Source of the DNA: Erythrobacter sp.
GTDB taxonomy: Bacteria > Pseudomonadota > Alphaproteobacteria > Sphingomonadales > Sphingomonadaceae
Length of the DNA stretch: 64,000 bases
Assembly: GCA_027311945.1 (NCBI GenBank)
Contig: DAICXZ010000030.1
Span: 62,001-126,000, forward strand
Direction of reading: 5' to 3'
A program made the position numbers and the translations under genes. This document shows positions 28,415 to 37,026 of this stretch, one piece after another. Position 1 is the first letter of the stretch. Each line of letters starts with the position of its first letter. Below the pieces are notes generated by a model. That model saw only the letters and a list, made by a program, of their open reading frames with translations. It made no database searches and had not been told where the DNA came from.

Positions 28415-30004
28415 ATGACCGACAAGACACAGGGTTCATCCCGGCAGTTGGGGCTTGGCCGACGCGACTTTCTGGGCGCGGGCGTGCTCGGCACAGGCGT
28501 GGCGCTGACAGGGCTGACGACGAGCGCGGCCTCGGCACAGGGCGCGGCGAGGGCCGCCCCGCAGGTCGATTTCCCCGACGAGCGCGGCACCTTTGGCGGC
28601 GGCGGCGCGGCGGCGGGCGCAGTGAACCGCACCGAGATGGACCTGCGCGATTGCGAGGTGGAGGGCGATTTCCCGACCGATCTCGACGGGGTGTTCTACC
28701 GCGTCGGCCCCGATCCGCAGTATCCCAAGCCTGAAGAGCACAAGTTCGACATTCCCTTCGATGGCGAGGGACATGTTTCGATGTTTCGCATCAAGGGCGG
28801 CCATGTCGATTACCGCACCCGCTATGCGCGCAATGCCCGCTACAAGGCGCAGGCCGAGGCGCGCCGCTCGCTGTTCGGCATGTACCGAAACCCCACCACG
28901 GATGATCCCAGTGTGGAGGGGATGAATCGCGGCACGGCCAACACCCAGCTGTTCCTGCATCACGGCAAGCTGCTGGTATTCAAGGAGGATAGCCCGCCGG
29001 TCTATATGGACCCGCTCACGCTCGAAACGCTTGACCCGGAATATACCTTCGGCGGCATGCTCGAAAGCCAGACCCACACCGCGCACCCCAAGATTGACCC
29101 GCTGACCGGCGAATATATCGGCTTCGGTTATGAGGCGAGCGGGTTCCTCTCGAAAGACGTCAACGTCTTTACCGCCGACAAGAACGGCGAGATCACCTGG
29201 TCGGTGACGGTGGAGGCGCCCTATGCCGGGATGATGCACGATTTCTGCGCCACGCAGGACTATGTGGTGCTCTATCTGGTCAACATGGTGGCCGACGAAA
29301 ACCGCATCCGCGCAGGCGGGGTGCATTTCTCCTACGACAGCAAGGCGCCATGCTATTTCGGGGTGCTGCGCCGGGGCGGCGATGGGCGCGACATCAAGTG
29401 GTTCACCGGGCCCAACTATTTCTGCACCCACGTGATGGGCGGCTGGAACGAGGGGACCAAGATCACCGTCGATATGGACGGGGGCGAGGGCAACCAGTTT
29501 CCGTTCTTCCCTTCGCTGCACGAGCCGTTCGACCCGGTGAAGGGGCAGGGCTACCTGCGGCGCTTCACCGTCGACATGGCGGACCGCGATAACGACAAAT
29601 ATGAGGCGGTGACGATCTTCCCCGAGGTTTCGGGAATGCTGGCCCGGCAAGACGATCGCTTCCATACGCTGCCCTATCGCTACGGCTTTCTGAATGTGGC
29701 CGGCCCGGAGAGCGGATGGGCTGTGATCGACCATGCCACGCAGACCAGCAAGGTGCTGACTGTGCCCGGATATCGCCTGTCGGAGATGTGCTTCGTGCCG
29801 CGCCGCAAGAATGCGCCCGAGGGCGATGGCTACCTGATCGGGCTCGGTTCGAGCATGGCGGAGGGCGGGCGGTCCGACCTGATCCTGTTCGACCTCGCCG
29901 ATACATCTGGCGACCCGCGCGCGCGGGTGCGGATGCCCTACGAGTGCGTGGGGCAGGTGCACGGCTTCTGGGCCGATGCGAGCGACATTCCTGGCGCGGC
30001 CTGA
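28415..30004 (+). CDS. Carotenoid oxygenase family protein (lignostilbene dioxygenase-like), Tat-exported
   Basis: ATG inside the longer tracked ORF; Tat-like signal [26 protein letters not shown]65-type features [55 protein letters not shown]. Confidence 0.88.
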   Translation: MTDKTQGSSRQLGLGRRDFLGAGVLGTGVALTGLTTSAASAQGAARAAPQVDFPDERGTFGGGGAAAGAVNRTEMDLRDCEVEGDFPTDLDGVFYRVGPDPQYPKPEEHKFDIPFDGEGHVSMFRIKGGHVDYRTRYARNARYKAQAEARRSLFGMYRNPTTDDPSVEGMNRGTANTQLFLHHGKLLVFKEDSPPVYMDPLTLETLDPEYTFGGMLESQTHTAHPKIDPLTGEYIGFGYEASGFLSKDVNVFTADKNGEITWSVTVEAPYAGMMHDFCATQDYVVLYLVNMVADENRIRAGGVHFSYDSKAPCYFGVLRRGGDGRDIKWFTGPNYFCTHVMGGWNEGTKITVDMDGGEGNQFPFFPSLHEPFDPVKGQGYLRRFTVDMADRDNDKYEAVTIFPEVSGMLARQDDRFHTLPYRYGFLNVAGPESGWAVIDHATQTSKVLTVPGYRLSEMCFVPRRKNAPEGDGYLIGLGSSMAEGGRSDLILFDLADTSGDPRARVRMPYECVGQVHGFWADASDIPGAA

Positions 30005-30039
30005 CGCGCCAAGGCAGCTATTCGACTGGAGAAATAACC

Positions 30040-30645
30040 ATGTCCCTGAAGACCTTGCTGGCCAGTTCCGCGCTGGCGCTGGCAACCGCCGTGGCTCCTG
30101 CCGCCGCACACGATCAGCCGAGCTACGGTTCGAGTTATGGCAACGACCGCGCCGAGATCGAAGATTTGATGGCGCGCTATCTGTTCGCCATCGATTATCA
30201 TGACTGGGACGCCTACGTCTCGGTCTTCGCCGAGGATGCCGAGCTGGAATATGCCACCGGCATCACGCGTGGGCGCGAGGCGATCCGCGAATCCGTGGTC
30301 AGCTTCAGCGGCAACATCGGCCGCTACTACCACACCGAGGATGGTCAGCCGGCCAAGCTTCGCCACGTGGTGCTGCAGGACGTGATCCGCATCGAGGGCG
30401 ACCGCGCCTGGGGCCGCACGCTCTGGGTCGAAATGGCCAACAATGGCCCCGGCGACAGCATGAAGATGGGCACCTACGGCGTCTACGAGGACGAGTTCCG
30501 CCGCATCGACGGGCGCTGGCTGATCCAGCGTCGCAACGTGCTCAACGAGTTCATCGACGGCCGCAATTCCGGGCCGGACAATCCGGTGTCCGAAATGGAT
30601 GCGGCCGCCGAGGCCTATGCCGCAAGTGTCGCGGCCCTTCCGTAA
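30040..30645 (+). CDS. Secreted SnoaL/NTF2-like protein
   Basis: MSLKTLLASSALALATAVAPAAAHD signal peptide; EIEDLMARYLFAIDYHDWDAYVSVFAEDAELEYATGITRGREAIRESV. Confidence 0.85.
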   Translation: MSLKTLLASSALALATAVAPAAAHDQPSYGSSYGNDRAEIEDLMARYLFAIDYHDWDAYVSVFAEDAELEYATGITRGREAIRESVVSFSGNIGRYYHTEDGQPAKLRHVVLQDVIRIEGDRAWGRTLWVEMANNGPGDSMKMGTYGVYEDEFRRIDGRWLIQRRNVLNEFIDGRNSGPDNPVSEMDAAAEAYAASVAALP

Positions 30646-30653
30646 GCTCCGCT

Positions 30654-31535
30654 CTATTGGAGATCCTCGACCGAGACCCAGCCGCGCGTGCCGAAGCTGT
30701 CTTCGGCTTCGATCCACAGGCCGTCGCGCTGGCCGGTCGGGGCGAGCGCGGTTCCGGCACGCAGCGCGCGCACCTCTTCGGCTGAGGGTGAAGCGGAAGC
30801 GCGCATGGCGGTGTTGACCGCGACGGTCGCAGCGGTTGCAGCCGCTGCCGGGGCCGCGCTGGCGGCAGGCGCAGCAGTGAGTGCGGAGCCTTGGGCGACG
30901 ATGCTATTGAACGCGATCACGAAGGCCTCGGTCAGCTTGCGGCCTTCTGAGCTGCTGGCATAGCCACTGGTTTCGGCCAGACCTCGCGCAAAAGAGCCGC
31001 CCGATCCGCGAAAACTGAGCGAAGTTGAGCGAACGGTGCCGGTTCCTGCGGCAAGCGGTTGGCCGGTTGCCGGGTTCACCACCGAAAGCCCGGCGGCAAC
31101 GGTGGTCTTCCGCCCACCTAGCCCGCCGAGCATTCCCAGCGCCGCGCCGCCGAACGGCACTGAGCTGAGAATACTGGCGGCCGCCCCAGAACGCACAAGC
31201 GCTTCGGTGGCGGCGGAGCGGGCGAACTCGACGCCCTGATCGACCTCTTCCTGCGTTCCGGCCACGGCGGTAACCAGGAAGCGCGCGGGTTCGGTCCCGC
31301 CGCTGTGCGGGGTGAAGCAACCGCTTTCGGTGGCAAGGCGGGCGAGCAACTGGCGCGGTGAGCCAAGATTCCACTGCGACCAGCCAGCATTCGGGCTGTC
31401 GACCAGCGCAATGGAGCCGAGGCTGGCCTCGCACTTCACCAGTTCGACCGGCTCGTCTGCCAGCGCCGGGCTGGCTGCGGTTATGGCGATGGTGGCTGCG
31501 GCAGCAAGGCTCGTGGTTTTCAGTGTGGTGTGCAT
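30654..31535 (-). CDS. Exported protein with C-terminal SH3-like segment; middle may be CsgG-like
   Basis: Signal peptide MHTTLKTTSLAAAATIAITAASPALAD; C-terminal GTALAPTGQRDGLWIEAEDSFGTRGWVSVEDLQ. Confidence 0.6.
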   Translation of the reverse strand: MHTTLKTTSLAAAATIAITAASPALADEPVELVKCEASLGSIALVDSPNAGWSQWNLGSPRQLLARLATESGCFTPHSGGTEPARFLVTAVAGTQEEVDQGVEFARSAATEALVRSGAAASILSSVPFGGAALGMLGGLGGRKTTVAAGLSVVNPATGQPLAAGTGTVRSTSLSFRGSGGSFARGLAETSGYASSSEGRKLTEAFVIAFNSIVAQGSALTAAPAASAAPAAAATAATVAVNTAMRASASPSAEEVRALRAGTALAPTGQRDGLWIEAEDSFGTRGWVSVEDLQ

Positions 31536-31640
31536 CTTCGATCCCCCGTGTTTAACCGGGGCGATGATAGCTCTGGCTATCCCGAAGGGCTGCCTGACGT
31601 ATCCTGAAGATGCAGTAAGGCTATGAAAATCATAATAGAA

Positions 31641-31665
31641 AGGCCCGGCGCGAACGCCGGGCCTT
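31641..31665 (-). terminator. Rho-independent terminator downstream of the ompA-family gene
   Basis: Hairpin AAGGCCCGGCGTTCGCGCCGGGCCTT followed on the minus strand by TCTATTATGATTTT. Confidence 0.75.
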
Positions 31666-31713
31666 CCATGGTGCCCGCCCTGTGAGGGGGCCGGGCGGGC
31701 TTAGGGACAAGAC

Positions 31714-32685
31714 TTAGCGGTAAGCCACTTCCTGATTATCCTCGACGGCCTTGCTGACCAGGACGTTCACGGCCACGCGGCGGTTCTGTGCCTTGCCTGT
31801 CGGGGTGGTGTTGTCCGCAGCCGGATCGGCTTCGGCCATGCCGGTGGGGGTCAACATCCGGTAGGGCGCCCAGCCGCAAGCCTGCTGCAGGTAGTTCACC
31901 ACACCGCCTGCACGGCGTTCGCTCAGCGTCTGGTTAAATTCCTGGCTACCATCGGTATCAGTATAGCCGACCACCAGAAGCAGCGCGTTGTCGATCTGCT
32001 CAGCCTGCGATGCGGTGGCACACAGCTCGTTCTGCGCTGCCGGGGTCAGGCGCCACTTGCCGCTGTCGAAATAGACGTTGGCGGTGTGGCGGATGTTGTA
32101 CTGGTCGATATTGGCGACGCGGCTGCGCAGGCCTTCGATCTGCTCGTCATGTTCCGCAAGCGCCTGACCGTGCATCGCGAACTGGCGCTGCGTGCCGCCG
32201 CGGATCATCTCGGCAGTTTCGTAGTCCGAGGTCTTGTACTTGATGCGGCTGGCGATCAGGCCCCCGGCATAGTTCACCGTCTCGATGGTGACGGGCAGGC
32301 CGGGGAGAAGATCGGAGTTGGCCAGTTCCGTCCGGCCAAGGCCAAGGAAACCACCGCTGCCGGTCACGCGGGTCGCTTCGCTCAGCGACACCTCGGCTTC
32401 GGTGCTGTCGTTGGCGTTGACGATCAGGCGGTTTGCCGTGCGGGCGGCAAGAATGCCTTCGATCTCGGGGCCGGCTTCAAGGCCGGAAAGGTCGCTGGGG
32501 ATCTGGCCGTAAACGTTAATCTCGTTATCGGCGGCAGCGGTCGGCTGTTCCTGACCCGATGCGCGCAGCTCCTGCGCCGACACGGCGGTGCTGAGCGGAG
32601 CGGCGAACATAGCGCTGGCCAGAAGAATGCCAGTAGTCTTCGAAGTAATCCTCATCACAATACTCCTTGAATATCTTGTATCCAT
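31714..32685 (-). CDS. OmpA-family protein
   Basis: Signal peptide; C-terminal OmpA domain VYFDSGKWRLTPAAQNELCATAS...LLVVGYTDTDGSQEFNQTLSERRAGGVVNYL. Confidence 0.9.
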   Translation of the reverse strand: MDTRYSRSIVMRITSKTTGILLASAMFAAPLSTAVSAQELRASGQEQPTAAADNEINVYGQIPSDLSGLEAGPEIEGILAARTANRLIVNANDSTEAEVSLSEATRVTGSGGFLGLGRTELANSDLLPGLPVTIETVNYAGGLIASRIKYKTSDYETAEMIRGGTQRQFAMHGQALAEHDEQIEGLRSRVANIDQYNIRHTANVYFDSGKWRLTPAAQNELCATASQAEQIDNALLLVVGYTDTDGSQEFNQTLSERRAGGVVNYLQQACGWAPYRMLTPTGMAEADPAADNTTPTGKAQNRRVAVNVLVSKAVEDNQEVAYR

Positions 32686-32920
32686 GTTTCCACGGACGAA
32701 ATAGGCTAAAATTACATGCCAGGATTGGCGGTCTTATGAATTTCTTGTCGCAATCTAAGACAAACTCGCTCGTGGAGAGCATGACTTAAACCGTCCGGTA
32801 AAGGGACTGTTCCCCTCGACCTGACGCCTGCATGAACATTCTGACAGATTCCGTCGATTCCCGCGACGGTTTGAGACAAACCTGCGGCGAAACGTGGCTA
32901 AAATGTGATTTACGTTTGGC

Positions 32921-34681
32921 TTATCGGAGCTGAATCGGGCGCATCGCGTAGGGCAGTTCGCTGGTGAAGGCCTCGATCCGTGTAATCCGCCCACCTTCGA
33001 AGCGCGCCATTTCAACCACCTGATAGGTGAGCGGATAGCCGTTGCCATCGGTGGCGGGCCGGTCCTCGAACTGGCGATAGACGGCAAGACCGCGCGCTTC
33101 GTCCATCGCCAGCAGTTCGATATCGCGCACCCGTTCGATCCCGGCCAACGCGGGGCTACCGAACGGGGCGGGGCAGGCACCGACATCCTGCCCGTTGACC
33201 AGCCAGCGGCAGTCGTCGGCGAACAGGTCGGGCGCAGGGCTGTTTTCCTCCAGCGCGGTGAAGAAGGCGTGCATTGCGGCGGCCATGTCGGCGCGGCTGG
33301 TGCGCTCGCCTGCGGGCAATGGGGTGAATTGTGGCGCGCTGGACGGCTCGGCATAGGGTGCGCCATACTCCTTGCGTCGCACCAGCACATCGGCACCTCC
33401 GATCGCGTCGCCGTCGCTGAGCATGGTGATGGCGGCCCAGGCGGGCTGGCCATGCTCCTCGATCCGGCCGATCCACACAGCCTTGCCGGTTTGGGCATCG
33501 GCCACGATCAGTGGTGAGGGATCGACCGCTGTGACTGTGCGCCAGATGCTCTCGCCGATGCGGATGCCGACTGAGTTCTCGGCATAGCCGACCGGCTGGT
33601 CGCTCCAGTTGAGGCCCTGCCAGCGGTTGCCTGCCATGGCGGATACGAGCGCATCGGCATTGGCCGTGAGGCAGGCGCTGTCGCATTCGGCGGGGCGCGG
33701 CGCGTAGAGTGGGAAGTCCGCCTCTTCGCCCCAGAACGGGTTGTGCATGAAATAGGGCACATAGGTGAAGGTCGCCTCGACCCGCTGGATTTCGCCGTTG
33801 CGGATGCGGAAGGCTTCGAGCAGCGTAATCGAGTTCGGCCACTTGAGCGCGGTCTTCATCTCGCTGCCGTTGGTGAGCAGGTAGCGGTCGAACTCGTTGG
33901 CATGGTCGAAGAAGCCTGCACCCACGACCACCCCGCGTTGCACGTCGACCAGCGGCAGGTCGCGGCGGATACGCTTGTTGATACGGTAGATGCCCAGCTC
34001 GAACTGTTCGCGGCAGCCCGAGGCGATAGCAGCGGCGCTCTGCTGCTGGCCGGGAATCGGGGCGGTGGTGAGGATGCCGTTTTCGAGCCGCGCGCAATCC
34101 TCGCTGAACGGCGCGAAGACCTGCCCGTCGTTCAGTTCGACAGTGTCGAAATAGGCGTCGGCGATGGCGAGCATCCGTTCTCGCGGGCGGCGCTCGGCTT
34201 CCGGCAGGACTTCGGCGAACTCGGCGAAATGCTCCATGCCCTCCCAGTCGCCATAGGGGGCGGGCAAGCCCGACTTGCGGTGGATCACCGCCTCGGCCTC
34301 GTCGATCAGGCCATCGCGCACATGGATGCGCACGGCGTAGAAGCTGGCAAAGTCGTTCTCGCGGATCGAGCCGAACCAAGCGGCATGGCCGGTGGTCTCG
34401 TCGGCGACGATCAAGCCGTTGTCATCGACCTCGCGGGTGGTGCGCCATGTGCCTTGCCCTAGCGCGAGGGGAACATTGTTCTCGGTATAAAGCAGGTCGC
34501 CGCTGATGGGCAGGGCGGAGGCATCACCCGCTGCGAGCGCATCCATGAAGCGCTGCATGGTGCCGGTGAGGCATGCGTAATCGCACTGGACTGTGCGCAG
34601 CGCGCTTTCTTCGCCGGGCGCCTGTGCGTGCGCGGCCACGGGCAGGGTGAGGGCGATGGCGGCTAGAAAGTGGTACTTCAT
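32921..34681 (-). CDS. Secreted, internally duplicated protein of unknown function
   Basis: Signal peptide MKYHFLAAIALTLPVAAHAQA; duplicated motif QCDYACLTGTMQRFMDAL...YTENNVPLALGQGTWRT and ECDSACLTANADALVSAM...YAENSVGIRIGESIWRT. Confidence 0.75.
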   Translation of the reverse strand: MKYHFLAAIALTLPVAAHAQAPGEESALRTVQCDYACLTGTMQRFMDALAAGDASALPISGDLLYTENNVPLALGQGTWRTTREVDDNGLIVADETTGHAAWFGSIRENDFASFYAVRIHVRDGLIDEAEAVIHRKSGLPAPYGDWEGMEHFAEFAEVLPEAERRPRERMLAIADAYFDTVELNDGQVFAPFSEDCARLENGILTTAPIPGQQQSAAAIASGCREQFELGIYRINKRIRRDLPLVDVQRGVVVGAGFFDHANEFDRYLLTNGSEMKTALKWPNSITLLEAFRIRNGEIQRVEATFTYVPYFMHNPFWGEEADFPLYAPRPAECDSACLTANADALVSAMAGNRWQGLNWSDQPVGYAENSVGIRIGESIWRTVTAVDPSPLIVADAQTGKAVWIGRIEEHGQPAWAAITMLSDGDAIGGADVLVRRKEYGAPYAEPSSAPQFTPLPAGERTSRADMAAAMHAFFTALEENSPAPDLFADDCRWLVNGQDVGACPAPFGSPALAGIERVRDIELLAMDEARGLAVYRQFEDRPATDGNGYPLTYQVVEMARFEGGRITRIEAFTSELPYAMRPIQLR

Positions 34682-34705
34682 CTCGATGTCTCTCCCACAT
34701 CACCT

Positions 34706-34796
34706 CCGCTCATCCTGAGCTTGTCGAAGGATTGGCCTTGTTCGAGCGCGATGCTGGAAGAGAAGGACAGCCCTTCGACAGGCTCAGGGCGAGCGG
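34706..34796. repeat. REPIN-like palindromic element, copy A (intergenic)
   Basis: CCGCTCATCCTGAGCTTGTCGAAGG...CCCTTCGACAGGCTCAGGGCGAGCGG. Confidence 0.8.
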
Positions 34797-34811
34797 GGTG
34801 GGTCTCTCAAA

Positions 34812-36941
34812 TCAAGGATGCCCCGCATCGGCATAGTCCTCGTTCGCGCGGGCAATCAGGTAGGCGTGAATGTCGCTCGCATCCTGTTCGCTCAGCACGT
34901 CGCCGAAGCCGATCATGCCCCGGTCGGCGTAGATTCCGCGCAACACGATATCGTTGAACTTCTCGCGCGTTTCGGCACTCATCCAGCGCAGATCCTTAAC
35001 CCCGCCAATGGCGTTCTCGCCATGGCAGCGGTTGCAACTCTCGCCATAGAGCGCACGGCCCCGCGCGACCTCGGCCTCGGTCGCGGTCAGCCACGGCGGG
35101 CGCGGCAGCGCGGCAGCAGGGGCGGGCGGTGGCAACGTGACGCCTGAAGCGCCAAGTTTGAACACCAGCAGCTTCGCGCTCGAAGTGCTGAACTGGCCGA
35201 GGTTGTACACCGGGGAGCCGCCCCAGCCGGCGTTGATCGCGATATATTGCTCTCCGCCCGCCATATAGGTGATGGCCCCGGCGATGGGGACTTGGTCGAT
35301 GTCCATCTCCCACAGCTTGCGGCCATCATCGGCGGCATAGATCGCAAGCGTCTTGTCGATCGTGCCTTGCACCAGCAGGTTGCCCGCCGTAGCCAGCACT
35401 CCCCCCGAGCCGGGCACGCGATAGGGCACGCGCCAGGCTTCGCTCTGCGTCGCCGGGTTCCACGCGAGGAGATAGCCTTTCTCCGCCGCATTGATCTGCT
35501 TCTGCAACTCGCTGCGCAGTTCGGGCATGTTGCCGCGCGCCTGGCCGGAATTGCTGCGGTGGTGCACCCAGTCTGGCTTTTCCTCGGCGCGGGCATATAT
35601 CGCGCCCTGTTCCTGCGCGGGGAAATAGACGAGGCCGGTCTGCGGACTGAAAGCCATCGGATGCCAGCTGTGCGCGGCGAGCCAGCTCGGGCTCATGATG
35701 TGCGGGGTCGTGCCGTTGTGCGCACCGGGCATGAGCACCGGGCGGCCCATGGCCATGTCGATCCGGCTCGCCCAGGTGTTGACCGAGACGTAGCTTTCCG
35801 CGCTCAGCAGTTCGCCGGTTGCGCGGTCGAGCACATAGAAGAACCCATTCTTGGGCGCCTGCATGATGACCTGCCGGGTGCGCCCCTCGATCTCGAGATC
35901 GGCGGTCATCAGCGGCTGGGTGCAGGTAAAGTCCCAGTCCTCCTCGGGCACCATCTGGTAGTGCCATTTGTACTCGCCCGTGTCGGCATCGACCGCTACC
36001 ACCGAGCAGAGGAACAGGTTGTCGCCTTTGCCCTCGCTGCGGAAGTACCACATGTGCGGGCTGCCGTTGCCGGTGCCGATGTATACGAGATTGAGCGCCG
36101 GATCGTAGATCATCGAATCCCACGCCGCGCCGCCGCCGCCGATCTCCCAGAACTTGCCGAACCAGGTGGGGTGGGCGATATCCATCGCGCTGTCGGAGGC
36201 TTCGCCATCCGGCCCATCGGCGGGGTTGCCGGGAACGAGGTAGAACTTCCAGATCCGCTCGCCGGTGTTCACATCGTAGGCGGCGACGAAGCCGCGCGTG
36301 CCGTAGTCCGCGCCGCCGTTGCCGATCACCACCTTGCCATCGAACACCCGCGGCGCGCCGGTGATCGAATAGGCTTCGGACCGGTCGAAAGTCTGGGTGG
36401 TCCACAGTTCCTGCCCGGTCTTCGCATCCACCGCGATCAGCCGTCCATCGAGCGCGGCGATGATGATCTTGCCTTCCCAGGCCGCGATCCCGCGCGAGGT
36501 GGGACCGCAGCAGGCGAGCCGTGCCCATTCGGCTCCGACCTGCGGGTCGTAGGTCCACAGCTTTTCGCCTGTGGCGCCATCGTAGGCGGTGACGACGTTA
36601 TACACGTTGGCGTTGTAGAGTACGCCGTCGATCGCGAGCGGGGTAGCCTGCACGCCGCGCATCGTTTCGAGATCGTCGAACCATGCAAGACCGAGCCGGC
36701 TCACGTTGCCATCGTTGATCTGCGTAAGCGGCGAATAGCGCTGCTCTCCCCAATCCCGCCCGTAACTCATCCAGTTGCCCGCATTGGCCGGGGCATCCAC
36801 CGCGCGCATGGCTGCGCCATCGACTGTGTCACCAGAGGAAGTGGCGAGGGAGGTCTCGGGCATGGACTGGCACGAGGCCAGCGCCAGCGCGGCCGTGGCC
36901 CAGATCGGTAGTCGCAGTGCTTTGAGTCCCGCCTGTCCCAA
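34812..36941 (-). CDS. PQQ-dependent dehydrogenase with C-terminal cytochrome c domain, predicted lipoprotein
   Basis: Proposed TTG start at 36941 after GGGAGAGGGA; LPIWATAALALASC lipobox; adjacent cysteines RLACCGPTSRG; PQQ propeller motifs; heme motif CNRCH. Confidence 0.88.
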   Translation of the reverse strand: MGQAGLKALRLPIWATAALALASCQSMPETSLATSSGDTVDGAAMRAVDAPANAGNWMSYGRDWGEQRYSPLTQINDGNVSRLGLAWFDDLETMRGVQATPLAIDGVLYNANVYNVVTAYDGATGEKLWTYDPQVGAEWARLACCGPTSRGIAAWEGKIIIAALDGRLIAVDAKTGQELWTTQTFDRSEAYSITGAPRVFDGKVVIGNGGADYGTRGFVAAYDVNTGERIWKFYLVPGNPADGPDGEASDSAMDIAHPTWFGKFWEIGGGGAAWDSMIYDPALNLVYIGTGNGSPHMWYFRSEGKGDNLFLCSVVAVDADTGEYKWHYQMVPEEDWDFTCTQPLMTADLEIEGRTRQVIMQAPKNGFFYVLDRATGELLSAESYVSVNTWASRIDMAMGRPVLMPGAHNGTTPHIMSPSWLAAHSWHPMAFSPQTGLVYFPAQEQGAIYARAEEKPDWVHHRSNSGQARGNMPELRSELQKQINAAEKGYLLAWNPATQSEAWRVPYRVPGSGGVLATAGNLLVQGTIDKTLAIYAADDGRKLWEMDIDQVPIAGAITYMAGGEQYIAINAGWGGSPVYNLGQFSTSSAKLLVFKLGASGVTLPPPAPAAALPRPPWLTATEAEVARGRALYGESCNRCHGENAIGGVKDLRWMSAETREKFNDIVLRGIYADRGMIGFGDVLSEQDASDIHAYLIARANEDYADAGHP

Positions 36942-37026
36942 GCTTCCCTCTCCCTTTTGTTCGCCCGTCCTTTGGTATGTCGCGAGCCGGGGTGCTGCGA
37001 GTGCAGCGCCCCGGCCCGAAGCCATA

